Assembly: GCF_042646205.1 (NCBI RefSeq)
Contig: NZ_JBHRTF010000003.1
Coordinates: 558,001 to 622,000, forward strand
Direction of reading: 5' to 3'
DNA length: 64,000 bases
Source: Cellvibrio fontiphilus_A
GTDB taxonomy: Bacteria; Pseudomonadota; Gammaproteobacteria; Pseudomonadales; Cellvibrionaceae
Part shown: one piece after another, positions 9,576-18,739 of the stretch
Numbering within the stretch: position 1 is the first letter of the stretch
How the letters are laid out: every line of letters starts with the position of its first letter
Notes under the pieces: model-generated
What the model saw: only the letters and a program-made list of their open reading frames with translations
What the model was told of the DNA's origin: nothing
Databases searched by the model: none
Program-made: the position numbers and the translations under genes

Positions 9576-11117
9576 TTAATTTTTGGCGGATAAGAAAATA
9601 GTTAGCTCTTGGCCTGGGTGAATGTAGCTTTCATTTTTTACTTTGTTCCAGCTCAGAATGTCTTGTTTTGAGACTGCAAACTTATTCGCGATTTTATTTA
9701 ATGTATCGCCACTTTTTATTTGATAGGTAATTTTATTGCCATCTTTCTGTGTAATGGCTCTATCAGCAATCAATAGTTTTTGGCCGGGTTTGAGCTTGGC
9801 ATTTGCACTTAAATCATTCCACTTCAGCAGATTTTTGACACTGGTATTGTGGTTCTTTGCGATAGTCCAAAAACTGTCTCCAGACTTCACCGTGTAATGA
9901 ACACTATTACTTCTTTGATTTCGCTGCGCAATTTCCTGCTCTGCCTGAATGGCGTATGGTGAGTTGACTGGTGCTTGACCGGGAATGCTGAGGCTTTGAC
10001 CCACCCTTAGGTTGGTGGATTTAAGATTATTTGCTGCTTGGATTGCAGCAACACTTGTGCCGTAGCGTTTGGCTAATGCACCTAATGTATCGCCGGATTT
10101 TACTTTGTAATCACCGGCGATTTGCATAGGCTTAATTTGTGGCAGTTTATCGAGCGTTAGCGTGAACTGTGCGGCGTCCGCCACGGGTACTAATAGCTGA
10201 TGTGGGCCAGATGGGTTGGTAATCCAGCGGTTATAACCCGCATTCAGGTTGCGCAGTTCCTTGGGATCTATTTCAGCCATGCGTGCTGCCTGTGCTAAAT
10301 CAACAGGTGTACTCACATTGACGGTGGTGAAATAAGGGCTGTTTGGAATTGCTGCCAGCTCCAGCTCATATTTGGCTGGATTTGCAATTACCTTGGAGAG
10401 CGCTACAAGCTGGGGAATGTAGGAACGTGTTTGTTGCGACAAAGGCAATGACCAAAAATCCACCCCTTTACCTTGCTTGCGATTTTTTTCTATCGCCCGG
10501 CGAACCGTACCTTCGCCCGCATTATAGGCGGCGATAACCAGAAACCAGTCACCATCAAACATAGTATTGAGGCGCTTGAGATAGCGTACTGCTGCATCTG
10601 TAGAAGCGAGAATGTCCCTTCTACCGTCGTACCAGTGATTTTGCGCCAATCCGAAGTTACGTGCGGTTTGTGGCATGAACTGCCAAACACCCAGAGCCCG
10701 GCTGGGAGACGATGCAAATGGGTCGTAAGCGCTTTCCACAATCGGTAAAAGTGCTAGCTCTAAAGGCAAGTCATTTGCTTTAAGTTGATTGGTGACGTGG
10801 TAGAGGTAAGGGCGGCTTTGTTCGGTAACGCGATCAAGGTATCGTTGGTTATTGCTGAGCCAGCGTAAGTTGTTGCGAACAAGGTCGTCGCTCACCGGCG
10901 GAAAGGCATAACCTTTTACAATTTCATCCCACAGATTGCTTGTTTGTTGGTTGGCGGCAGCTTTGTTATCCGAAGACTTTTTGGTGCTCTTTTTTATGCT
11001 TTCTATTTTGGCTTGCGGTGCTTCCTGATTTTTGTCCGGCAGGCTACTACAACCGGTAATCAAGAGGGCTAGAAACAGACCTGAAGAGAGTTTCGCAAAA
11101 GAATTTTGGTGATTCAT
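9576..11117 (-). CDS. mltD: Membrane-bound lytic murein transglycosylase D
   Basis: MltD cleaves the MurNAc-GlcNAc bond of peptidoglycan, forming 1,6-anhydroMurNAc ends, as an outer-membrane lipoprotein. The 513-residue protein begins with the lipoprotein signal MNHQNSFAKL...LLITGC. It then has a family 1E SLT domain with catalytic Glu128 in IVESAYDP and the GVWQFMPQTARNFGL block. Three LysM repeats (each with YxVKSGDT/S-type openings) form the C-terminal third and bind glycan chains. The ATG at 11117 is preferred over one at 11165 because it places the signal peptide at the N-terminus. Position next to gloB follows Pseudomonas gene order. Confidence 0.94.
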   Translation of the reverse strand: MNHQNSFAKLSSGLFLALLITGCSSLPDKNQEAPQAKIESIKKSTKKSSDNKAAANQQTSNLWDEIVKGYAFPPVSDDLVRNNLRWLSNNQRYLDRVTEQSRPYLYHVTNQLKANDLPLELALLPIVESAYDPFASSPSRALGVWQFMPQTARNFGLAQNHWYDGRRDILASTDAAVRYLKRLNTMFDGDWFLVIAAYNAGEGTVRRAIEKNRKQGKGVDFWSLPLSQQTRSYIPQLVALSKVIANPAKYELELAAIPNSPYFTTVNVSTPVDLAQAARMAEIDPKELRNLNAGYNRWITNPSGPHQLLVPVADAAQFTLTLDKLPQIKPMQIAGDYKVKSGDTLGALAKRYGTSVAAIQAANNLKSTNLRVGQSLSIPGQAPVNSPYAIQAEQEIAQRNQRSNSVHYTVKSGDSFWTIAKNHNTSVKNLLKWNDLSANAKLKPGQKLLIADRAITQKDGNKITYQIKSGDTLNKIANKFAVSKQDILSWNKVKNESYIHPGQELTIFLSAKN

Positions 11118-11450
11118 AGGGTCACTTTCGACTCTGGGCTTTTGGTTTGGTGGAAGTTGAAACAAAAACTCGTATCAAATTCCGTGTTACAAAAGCTGGT
11201 TTATTCGCACAATAACTTTTAATTATTAGGCTGTGTATCCTAATAATTTTGAAAATTACTGCTGTTTAGTGATTGCCTTCACCTTCCTTGGGTCTGTGGA
11301 TCACGGATTCTAGGTGCTGCCCGATGTGTGGTCAACGCTCAATCTGGAATAAGCGGCGCCAAGTCACAGTCAGTCACTGGCTGGGTTGATTGGTTTCTGA
11401 GCATCATTTGGCAGCCTGCGGTCTAGTGTTCTGGCCTGCCCAGCTATCTT
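11118..11450. other. Intergenic region upstream of mltD with a 10-bp inverted repeat
   Basis: About 330 bases separate mltD and gloB, both leftward. A perfect inverted repeat (AATTATTAGG at 11221-11230 and CCTAATAATT at 11239-11248) lies about 105 bases upstream of mltD and could be an operator or a weak stem-loop. At the right end a 20-bp tandem duplication overlaps the 3' end of gloB. I find no gene here. Confidence 0.4.
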
Positions 11451-11476
11451 TTAGCTTGCCCAGTTATCTTTTAGCG
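11437..11476. repeat. 20-bp tandem duplication across the gloB stop codon
   Basis: TGCCCAGCTATCTTTTAGCT and TGCCCAGTTATCTTTTAGCG lie head to tail, differing at two positions. The right copy encodes the last gloB codons. The left copy lies beyond the TAA, where the non-multiple-of-three unit shifts the frame. Confidence 0.8.
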
Positions 11477-12257
11477 CGCGCAGTAAGGCAAAGACTTGTG
11501 CTGGTGAGTAATTATTAACTCCTTCAGGGCAAACAAAGTTTTTGACGCCATCAAGATGACAGCGCAAAAACGGATTTGTTCGTTTTTCCATCAAAATATT
11601 AGAAGGCAAGGTTATCCTGGCTTCTTCTCGCAACACCCTGGTTTGCTTCAGGCGCTCATGAATTGCGGTGTTATCCGGCTCGACTGCCACAGCAAACTCC
11701 AGATTGGCGAGGGTGTACTCATGGGTGCAGTAGATAAGAGTGTTATCGGGTAGCGCCGCAAGTTTGCAGAGTGAGTTCCACATCAGATCGGCGGGGCCGT
11801 CAAACATACGGCCACAGCCTCCAGCAAAAAGTGCATCGCCACAAAAAACTAGGGGAGCGGCTCTTGGGGTGCATTGAGCGGAGGCCGGTAGAAAAAAGGC
11901 TATGTGTTCGTTGGTGTGGCCGGGCACTGCCATTATGTGAAATGCCAAATCATCCAGTCGTAAAACATCACCCTCTATGAGGGGATGGGTGACTTGGGGG
12001 ATGGCTGCTGAATCGGGGCCATAGACCGGAATTGGCCAGTGGTGAGTTATCTCTTTAATCCCCTCAATGTGATCCCGGTGCCTGTGTGTCACTAGTATGG
12101 CTTTAGGTAGTAACTGGTGCTTGGTGAGGAAGCTGATTACCGGGACTACTTCGCCCGGATCCACCAGATATACATCCGGTTGGCTCGGATCAGGCCTAAT
12201 TACCCACACATAATTGTTTTCAAATATAGGTATGGCGCTAATTTGGGGGGCGCACAT
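11451..12257 (-). CDS. gloB: Hydroxyacylglutathione hydrolase (glyoxalase II)
   Basis: GloB hydrolyses S-D-lactoylglutathione to D-lactate and glutathione, completing methylglyoxal detoxification in the cytoplasm. The 268-residue protein has the metallo-beta-lactamase fold with the binuclear metal motif HxHxDH as THRHRDHIEG near residue 57, further ligands in VPGHTNEH and FCGDALFAGGCGR, and the C-terminal glyoxalase II region (YCTHEYT, EKRTNPFLR). The start at 12257 follows GGAGGA and opens MCAPQISAIPIFENNYVWVI as the family does; the frame is open further upstream to 12320 without support. It diverges from the methyltransferase gene, as in Pseudomonas and Escherichia. Confidence 0.93.
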   Translation of the reverse strand: MCAPQISAIPIFENNYVWVIRPDPSQPDVYLVDPGEVVPVISFLTKHQLLPKAILVTHRHRDHIEGIKEITHHWPIPVYGPDSAAIPQVTHPLIEGDVLRLDDLAFHIMAVPGHTNEHIAFFLPASAQCTPRAAPLVFCGDALFAGGCGRMFDGPADLMWNSLCKLAALPDNTLIYCTHEYTLANLEFAVAVEPDNTAIHERLKQTRVLREEARITLPSNILMEKRTNPFLRCHLDGVKNFVCPEGVNNYSPAQVFALLRALKDNWAS

Positions 12258-12370
12258 TCTGACTATCCTCCGCGTGATGCAGCGTAATTTTACGCCTTGG
12301 TCGATTATTTTGGCAGTCAATCCTTAATTCTCGGTTGTGGTAGATTATGGATTCCACACGAGGGCGTTTG

Positions 12371-13243
12371 ATGGACCCGAAATTAAAAAAAACACCACAT
12401 CGACTGCTGGTTCGCTTGTCGCTGTTATGGAAAAAGCGTTTCGGTGTTGTGCCGATGCGCGATTCTATTGTGGATATGAGTGACTGGTTCGAGTCGCCTT
12501 TAGGTGAAGCGCTGCTTGGTGAGGAGCGCGAAGCCTTGGATGAAGCGCTGCAGTGTGTTTTTGGCTATCACTTATTGCAACTGGGTGTAAGTGGGAGGCT
12601 GGAGTTATCGAAAGAATGCCGGATTTCCCACCGCTTCTTGCTGCATCCCAAGATTGAAACGGGGTATCCACCTGGTGTCTGCGCCGATTTTAATCACCTG
12701 CCATTTGCCACCGAATCAATTGATGCGGTAATCCTGCATCATGCGTTGGACTACAGCCAAAGTCCTCACCACTTACTACGCGAGGCTGCGCGTGTCGTAA
12801 TCCCCAGGGGGCATCTATTGGTGGTGGGTTTCAACCCCTGGAGTATGTGGGGGTTGTGCGCCAGCATAATCCGCTTTTTTAGCGCCAAGCCGCGTTGGCG
12901 CTTTCAATATTTACGCAAGGGTCGCCTGCTGGACTGGCTTGCCTTGGTGGATATGGAGGCAGTGGCGGTCTATCAGGGTTTCTACCGGCCGCCGATGCCA
13001 CAAACGGGGGCTATTAAATATTTGCAATGGCTTGAGCTCTGGGGTAAAAGACTGCGTTTACCTTGGGGTGGCTTCTATCTAATTGTTGCGCGTAAAGATC
13101 ATTTTTCGGTAACCCCCATCAAACCTGCATGGAAACAATACCGTCCTTTGCGCGGTTTGGCAGTTACCCGCATATTGGGGCCCGCGGCCCGCAATCGACA
13201 CATTATTGGGTTGCTGCCCAACAACGCTGAGCATTACAAATGA
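12371..13243 (+). CDS. YafS-like SAM-dependent methyltransferase
   Basis: This is a class I methyltransferase of the Methyltransf_11 type. The core runs from about residue 90: ADFNHLPFATESIDAVILHH is the acidic loop and motif II region, followed by EAARVVIPRGHLLVVGFNPWS. The glycine-rich SAM motif is degenerate, as is typical for the YafS group. It is divergent from gloB and upstream of dnaQ, matching the conserved gloB-yafS-rnhA-dnaQ neighbourhood, but rnhA is absent between it and dnaQ here. The function of YafS-like proteins is not established. The start at 12371 has GAGGG six bases upstream; an in-frame ATG at 12347 is the alternative. Confidence 0.8.
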   Translation: MDPKLKKTPHRLLVRLSLLWKKRFGVVPMRDSIVDMSDWFESPLGEALLGEEREALDEALQCVFGYHLLQLGVSGRLELSKECRISHRFLLHPKIETGYPPGVCADFNHLPFATESIDAVILHHALDYSQSPHHLLREAARVVIPRGHLLVVGFNPWSMWGLCASIIRFFSAKPRWRFQYLRKGRLLDWLALVDMEAVAVYQGFYRPPMPQTGAIKYLQWLELWGKRLRLPWGGFYLIVARKDHFSVTPIKPAWKQYRPLRGLAVTRILGPAARNRHIIGLLPNNAEHYK

Positions 13244-13299
13244 CTTGGTGCTACCCAACCCAATCAAGCTAACACTGAAAAGAACCAGGTTAATACTCG

Positions 13300-14013
13300 A
13301 TGCGTCAAATTGTACTGGATACTGAAACAACCGGTCTGGAAACCTCACAAGGGCACCGAATTATTGAAATAGGTTGCGTTGAACTATTTAACCGGCGCCT
13401 AACCGGACGTCACTATCATCAATACATTAACCCCGAGCGCGAAGTGGATGCAGGCGCTCAAGCCGTGCACGGCATTAGCAATGCGATGCTGGCCGATAAG
13501 CCGGTATTTGCACGAATTGCTGATGATTTCCTCAGCTTTATAGGCGATGCCGAGCTGGTAATTCACAACGCAGCGTTTGATATCGGTTTTATTGATTACG
13601 AATTAAACCTGTTGCGACCGGGTTTTGGTTCTATTAAAGCTCGCTGTCATGTTGTTGATACCTTGCTGATGGCTCGGGCAAAACACCCAGGGCAGAAAAA
13701 TAATCTTGATGCCCTCTGTAAGCGTTACGGAGTGGATAATTCCCAGCGTGAGTTGCACGGAGCTTTGTTGGACGCCGAGATTCTGGCGGATGTTTATTTG
13801 CTAATGACTGGTGGTCAGACAGCATTATCGCTGGGTGGAAATCAATCAAAAGAGCAGGGCGGTGAAGACCACAACCAGATTCGCCGTTTGCCCGCAGCTC
13901 GCACGCCCCTGCCGGTAATTAGCGCAACGATAGACGAACTGGAGTTGCACCAACAAAAATTAGCCGCAATCGCTAAAGCCAGCGGTGATAATTGTGTGTG
14001 GTTGCGTGGTTGA
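13300..14013 (+). CDS. dnaQ: DNA polymerase III epsilon subunit (proofreading exonuclease)
   Basis: This is the 3'-5' proofreading subunit of the replicative polymerase core. The 237-residue protein shows the DEDDh exonuclease motifs: ExoI with D7 and E9 in VLDTETTGLE, ExoII in LVIHNAAFDIGFIDYEL, and ExoIII in HGALLDAEILADVY. A tail of about 50 residues after a glycine/glutamate-rich linker corresponds to the segment that binds the alpha subunit. It lies 56 bases after the methyltransferase, where rnhA sits in related genomes. Confidence 0.96.
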   Translation: MRQIVLDTETTGLETSQGHRIIEIGCVELFNRRLTGRHYHQYINPEREVDAGAQAVHGISNAMLADKPVFARIADDFLSFIGDAELVIHNAAFDIGFIDYELNLLRPGFGSIKARCHVVDTLLMARAKHPGQKNNLDALCKRYGVDNSQRELHGALLDAEILADVYLLMTGGQTALSLGGNQSKEQGGEDHNQIRRLPAARTPLPVISATIDELELHQQKLAAIAKASGDNCVWLRG

Positions 14014-14256
14014 TTTGGCCTTTATCTACTCGTTGTTTGGCTGCTTGAGTTAAATATTTGCCAACAGGGTTATGTTTTAACATCTACAAGTGAGAAATAT
14101 TCATCAATCCCGGAGCTGGTTAGCGCATATTTAACAGCTTCCGGTGAAATACCGCCAAACATGGTATAGAGTCAATTCACCCGAATATCGATGAACGGTC
14201 ATAAATTGTTCTGGTAAATTGTGGCCATACAATAGATTAAAACCCAGGAAGTTATC

Positions 14257-15963
14257 GTGAGCACAACAGAAACATTAAATCTTGCTTCACTGAAAATGGT
14301 TCATGACGAGTTGGTTGCAACCATTGAGCAATCGGCAATTCGCTTGGAGCAATTTGCGCAGGATCGAAATAATGGCGAGTTACTGCAAAATTGTATCGAG
14401 GGTATTAAGCAAATCCGAGGAATTCTCAGCCTTATACAGTTGCGCGGCTTGGATTTGCTTGCCGATGAGTTGGTCACTCATATTACTGATATAACTTTGG
14501 GTGATGACCCCAGTACCGATACTAAATTAGAACTTTTAACAGCCAGCTTTTTTGTATTGCCACGTTATCTTGAATACTGCTCCCAAACTGCCCGCAGTAT
14601 GCCGATGCTGCTAATCCCGCATATCAATGAGCTGCGCTTGGCGCGCAAGGCTAGCCTCTTACCGGAAAGTTATTTTTTCTCACTCGCGAACATCAAGTGT
14701 CACCGGCATCATAGTGTTTCCAGTCCAGAGCTGTCTGAAGATCTGAGTGTTTTGGTGCGTCGGCTGCGGCATATGTATCAAGCGGCTTTATTAAATGTCC
14801 TTAAATCTGTTCAGGTAATGCCTTCACTGGGTATGATGATTCGAGCATTACAACGTTTGGAGTCGGTTTCAGCAGGCAAGCCTCTGGGCAATTTCTGGTG
14901 GTTGTGTGGAACCACGTTGGCTGCAATTGGCGAGAAAAAAATGCAGCTCACAAAAAGCCGCAAAATGCTTTTCAGCGCAATTGAACGTGAAATAAAACGT
15001 TTTCAATTTGAAGGTAAAGCTGTTCTTGATCGCGAAGTAGATCAGGCGTTACAAAAAGAGTTGTTATATCTGCTCGCTTTAGCTCACTCGGAGCAACCGC
15101 AATCCGTTGCAGTTCTTGCCGCGTTCAGTGTGGGGCCAATTGGTTATACCGAAGCCGAATTGGTTCGTGAAATGGAGTTTTTGAGTGGCCCGAGTGCCAA
15201 TACCATCAGCTCCATGGTTACTGTACTCACAGATGAATTGCACAGTACCAAGAATATTCTTGAGCGTGCAGCCCAGGGCGGTGCAGAGCTGTTAAATGAT
15301 TCTCCGGAATTATTGGAAACCTTGAAAAAAATTGCCGATATTTTATCGATTGTTGGCTTGGTGGCACCCAGTGCAAGTTTGAAACAAGAAATTGAAAAAA
15401 TCGCGCAATGGCAAGCAAATCGCAGTGCGGTAACTCCTGATGAGTTATTGCAGGTTGCTGACACTATGCTGTATGTAGAGAGCACTATTGCCGGTTTGCA
15501 TAATGCCAATTTGTCCGATGATAAATTAGCCCAAATCAATTCATTGTCGCGCGATGCAGCGATGACTAACAATCAAATCGCTGAAGCCGAAAAGATTGTC
15601 ATAGATGAAGCGGAATTGGGACTGGCTACGGTGAAGCGCGCATTAAGCGCATTTGCTGAGTCCAATTATGACAAGGGACATATTCGTAATATTCCAGGCA
15701 TTCTAGACTCGGTTCGCGGTGGTATGTTTGTGCTGGGGCTTGCGCGTGCAGCCAATGTGCTCGCAGGATGCATGCGTTTTGTGGAGGATGATTTGCTGGC
15801 TGCTGAACAACAACCTGCAATTCAACACTTGCTCGAAACCTTCGCCGATGCTGTTATCAGTCTGGAATACTATCTTGACGCATTGAAATTGAATAAAAAT
15901 GCCGATACTGCGGTTTTGCAGATTGCTGAAGAAAGCCTGCAAGCACTGGGTTACAACCTCTAA
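14257..15963 (+). CDS. fimL: FimL-like type IV pilus/cAMP regulatory protein
   Basis: The 568-residue, largely alpha-helical cytoplasmic protein resembles the N-terminal region of ChpA-type chemotaxis kinases (degenerate Hpt-like bundles; LQNCIEGIKQIRGILSLIQLRGLDLLADEL near residues 45-70) but has no kinase domain. This matches FimL, which in Pseudomonas aeruginosa promotes type IV pilus biogenesis and CyaB-dependent cAMP signalling. The next gene is nudC, two bases after this stop codon, exactly as in P. aeruginosa, which strengthens the call. The start is a GTG at 14257 with AGGAAG upstream. A phosphorylatable Hpt histidine is not evident, in line with FimL. Assignment rests on similarity by eye plus synteny. 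Confidence 0.8.
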   Translation: MSTTETLNLASLKMVHDELVATIEQSAIRLEQFAQDRNNGELLQNCIEGIKQIRGILSLIQLRGLDLLADELVTHITDITLGDDPSTDTKLELLTASFFVLPRYLEYCSQTARSMPMLLIPHINELRLARKASLLPESYFFSLANIKCHRHHSVSSPELSEDLSVLVRRLRHMYQAALLNVLKSVQVMPSLGMMIRALQRLESVSAGKPLGNFWWLCGTTLAAIGEKKMQLTKSRKMLFSAIEREIKRFQFEGKAVLDREVDQALQKELLYLLALAHSEQPQSVAVLAAFSVGPIGYTEAELVREMEFLSGPSANTISSMVTVLTDELHSTKNILERAAQGGAELLNDSPELLETLKKIADILSIVGLVAPSASLKQEIEKIAQWQANRSAVTPDELLQVADTMLYVESTIAGLHNANLSDDKLAQINSLSRDAAMTNNQIAEAEKIVIDEAELGLATVKRALSAFAESNYDKGHIRNIPGILDSVRGGMFVLGLARAANVLAGCMRFVEDDLLAAEQQPAIQHLLETFADAVISLEYYLDALKLNKNADTAVLQIAEESLQALGYNL

Positions 15964-15965
15964 TT

Positions 15966-16847
15966 ATGTCTAGTGAGTTCAACCTTACATCTTTTGAGTT
16001 TCATGCTAACCATGTAGCGCCGGTTGCCAATCGTAACCGGCGCTTTATTCTTGTGGCCGCAACGCGTGATTTGCGTTGTGACTTGCTGCTGTGCCAGTCA
16101 GGTAGGTTGCTTATCGCCAATGCGCTTGAAGCTGCTTTACCAAACACTTCAATTCTTAGCGAACATTATCTTGGGCTGCTTGCTGGCGAGGATCTGTGGG
16201 TGAGAGTGTTAGAACCTGCTGCTTTGCCTGAGGGTTATGAGTGGCTGGGGCTGCGATCACAATTGGAAATTTTGACCCCCGAGTTTTTCCAGTTGGCTGG
16301 TCGTGCACTGCAAATTGCCCAATGGTTTTATGATCATCAGTATTGCGGCCGTTGCGGTCGCCCAACCCAGCAGGATGAGTCTGATCGGGCAACTTGCTGT
16401 ACTTTTTGCGAGCTTCGTTTTTACCCACGAATATCTCCTTGCATGATCGTATTGGTAACCAACGGGGATTATCTTTTGCTGGCGCATCACCGTCGCGCCA
16501 ATCGTGTTGTTTTCAGCACTTTAGCGGGGTTTGTGGAGGCAGGGGAGAGTGTGGAGGAATGTGTGCGCCGTGAAGTAAAGGAAGAGGTGGGGCTGACAGT
16601 TGGCGCTCTGCGTTATTTCCAAAGCCAACCATGGCCATTTCCAGCACAGTTAATGCTCGGTTTTTTTGCAGAGTACGAGGCCGGAGAGATAACTCCAGAC
16701 CCACAAGAAATTATAGATGCCAAATGGTTCCGTTATGATCAGTTGCCCAGCATACCTGCAAAAGCTAGTGTGGCTGGGCAGTTAATTGCCCATTATGTTC
16801 AAGAACGCGAGAGGCAATTGCTGACTTCTTCAGCATTAACTCCTTAA
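15966..16847 (+). CDS. nudC: NAD(H) diphosphatase / RNA deNADding enzyme
   Basis: NudC hydrolyses NADH to NMNH and AMP and removes NAD caps from RNA 5' ends. The 293-residue protein has the zinc ribbon CGRCG...CCTFC, the Nudix box (GFVEAGESVEECVRREVKEE region, matching GX5EX7REUXEEXGU) and the NudC-specific SQPWPFPAQLM motif that distinguishes it from other Nudix enzymes. It begins two bases after the fimL stop codon and is presumably co-transcribed with it. Confidence 0.94.
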   Translation: MSSEFNLTSFEFHANHVAPVANRNRRFILVAATRDLRCDLLLCQSGRLLIANALEAALPNTSILSEHYLGLLAGEDLWVRVLEPAALPEGYEWLGLRSQLEILTPEFFQLAGRALQIAQWFYDHQYCGRCGRPTQQDESDRATCCTFCELRFYPRISPCMIVLVTNGDYLLLAHHRRANRVVFSTLAGFVEAGESVEECVRREVKEEVGLTVGALRYFQSQPWPFPAQLMLGFFAEYEAGEITPDPQEIIDAKWFRYDQLPSIPAKASVAGQLIAHYVQERERQLLTSSALTP

Positions 16848-16877
16848 TAATAATCAGCCAGTGACAGGTAGCTTTTT

Positions 16878-17528
16878 ATGATTTTTACTCTACTTGCATT
16901 TTTTATCGCGTTAGTTGCGGTATTTATTTTTTACAAAGCAGGAAAAATGCTTTGGCAAAATACTTGGTTTGTTGGATTTTGTCGTGGGCTATTTGGGCTC
17001 GGATTGATTTCTCTTGCCGCGCTTATTGGCATGACGGCATTCGATTTATACAGTTACAAACAGGTTCTACAAGAGCAGCCGGTCGCGACTATCAGTTTTG
17101 ATAAGGTCGAGGAGCAGCATTATTTTGCTGTGCTCTCGGATAAAACCGGCAAAGAACAGCGGGTTGAATTGCGTGGTGATCAGTGGCAACTTGATGCGCG
17201 TATTGTCAAATGGAAAGGTTATTTAGCAGGTTTTGGATTAAAACCTGCCTACCGATTGGAGCGTTTGAGCGGTCGTTATTACGACATAGAACAGGAAACT
17301 ACGGCCAAACGCACGGCCCACAGTGTTCATCCTGATATGTATGGTATTGATGTGTGGGAAATCATTAACACTAATCCCCGTTGGTTACCGGTTGTTGATG
17401 CGGTGTATGGCTCTGCCACTTATTTGCCCATGAAAGACGGTGCCTTATTTGAAATTAGTTTATCTAATACCGGTTTAGTTGCTCGCCCCGTGAACCAAGT
17501 GGCTCGTGATGCTGTAAGTGTTTTTTGA
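16878..17528 (+). CDS. Small membrane-anchored protein of unknown function
   Basis: This 216-residue protein has two N-terminal membrane segments (about residues 2-20 and 35-58) and a soluble remainder of about 155 residues, rich in beta prediction, with paired motifs such as ATISFDKVEEQHYFAVLSD. Homologous-looking genes lie beside nudC in pseudomonads and are sometimes labelled cation/multidrug efflux protein, but nothing in the sequence supports transport: there are only two hydrophobic segments. It sits between nudC and sohB on the same strand. Function unknown. Confidence 0.65.
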   Translation: MIFTLLAFFIALVAVFIFYKAGKMLWQNTWFVGFCRGLFGLGLISLAALIGMTAFDLYSYKQVLQEQPVATISFDKVEEQHYFAVLSDKTGKEQRVELRGDQWQLDARIVKWKGYLAGFGLKPAYRLERLSGRYYDIEQETTAKRTAHSVHPDMYGIDVWEIINTNPRWLPVVDAVYGSATYLPMKDGALFEISLSNTGLVARPVNQVARDAVSVF

Positions 17529-17590
17529 TTGCTCGCCAAGTGGTTTAGTGGGTATGAAATTATTTTTATTTGATGTGTGGAGTTAGTCCT

Positions 17591-18670
17591 TTGGAATTTT
17601 TAGCAGAATACGGGTTATTTTTGGCCAAGGTAGTTACTTTTGTTGTTGCTATTTTGGTTGTTGTGATTGTTGCTGTATCCCTGGGTGGACGTAATAAAAA
17701 GTCCGAAAAAGGTCACATCGAAGTTACCAAATTAAATGAAAAATTTGATCAACTGAGGGATACCTTGCGTGACGCCATGATGGATGATGAGGCGTACAAA
17801 GAATTTGAGAAGGCTGAGAAAAAGCGCCTTAAAGACGAAAAGGCTGAAAAGAAAAAAGCGGCTAAAGCAGCAGAGAAAACCAAAGCTGATTCAGAGCCCC
17901 AGCCTGCTCCGGAAAAAAAGCGCATCTTTGTACTGGACTTTTATGGTGATATTAAGGCTTCTGCGGTGGACTCACTGCGCGAGGAAATCAGCACGGTTTT
18001 GACTTTGGCTAAACCTACCGATGAGGTGGTCGTTAAAGTTGAAAGTGGTGGCGGTATGGTGCACAGCTATGGTTTGGCATCCAGTCAACTTACGCGTATT
18101 ACCAATAAAAATATTCCGCTGACTATCTGTGTGGACAAAGTTGCAGCCAGCGGTGGCTACATGATGGCTTGTGTTGCCAATAAAATTGTCGCTGCGCCTT
18201 TTGCTATTCTCGGGTCGATTGGTGTGGTGGCCCAGCTGCCTAATTTCCACAAACTGTTGAAGAAAAACGACATAGATTACGAAATGTTCACTGCTGGTGA
18301 ATATAAACGCACAGTCACTATGTTTGGTGAAAACACCGAAAAAGGTCGCGCGAAGTTTGTTGAAGAATTGGAAGACACACATGTCTTGTTTAAAGAATTT
18401 GTAAGTGAGCATCGCCCGCAGGTGGATGTAGTTAAAGTAGCAACAGGTGAAGTTTGGTTTGGGCGTCGCGCTAAAGATGTCAATCTGATCGATGAAATTC
18501 AAACCAGCGACGAATACTTATTCGCCCAAGCAGAAAATGCCGACATTTTTGAGGTGGAGTTTACCTACAAAAAATCCTTACCCGAAAAATTAGGTTTTGC
18601 CGCGCAAGCAGCGGTAGACAGGTTATTAATGACCTGGTGGGAGCGGCTGAATATGAGCCGCTGGTTTTGA
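17591..18670 (+). CDS. sohB: SohB inner-membrane serine protease (peptidase S49)
   Basis: SohB is a signal-peptide-peptidase-like protease of the SppA family. The 359-residue protein has one N-terminal membrane anchor, a Lys/Glu-rich charged region (residues about 60-115), then the S49 domain with nucleophile serine in DKVAASGGYMMACVANKI and the general-base lysine region in GEYKRTVTMFGENTEKG. I choose the TTG at 17591, which has GGAG seven bases upstream and makes the N-terminus (M/L)EFLAEYGLFLAK align with the E. coli protein. An in-frame ATG lies seven codons upstream, without family support. A hairpin terminator follows. Confidence 0.9.
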   Translation: MEFLAEYGLFLAKVVTFVVAILVVVIVAVSLGGRNKKSEKGHIEVTKLNEKFDQLRDTLRDAMMDDEAYKEFEKAEKKRLKDEKAEKKKAAKAAEKTKADSEPQPAPEKKRIFVLDFYGDIKASAVDSLREEISTVLTLAKPTDEVVVKVESGGGMVHSYGLASSQLTRITNKNIPLTICVDKVAASGGYMMACVANKIVAAPFAILGSIGVVAQLPNFHKLLKKNDIDYEMFTAGEYKRTVTMFGENTEKGRAKFVEELEDTHVLFKEFVSEHRPQVDVVKVATGEVWFGRRAKDVNLIDEIQTSDEYLFAQAENADIFEVEFTYKKSLPEKLGFAAQAAVDRLLMTWWERLNMSRWF

Positions 18671-18685
18671 TCATAATTGATTAGC

Positions 18686-18712
18686 AACGGTGCCCGAGGG
18701 CACCGTTTTTAT
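18686..18712 (+). terminator. Rho-independent terminator after sohB
   Basis: The arms AACGGTGCCC and GGGCACCGTT with a very short loop are followed by a T run, just after the sohB stop codon. Confidence 0.82.
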
Positions 18713-18739
18713 TTGAAGAATCGATGGGAGTTCTGAGCT

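Noticed and set aside
16878..17528. Multidrug efflux protein
   Set aside because: Homologues are sometimes so labelled, but two membrane segments and a large soluble domain do not fit any transporter family.
17972..18502. Open frame of 176 codons on the minus strand
   Set aside because: Antisense to sohB; cysteine- and phenylalanine-rich composition typical of a shadow frame.
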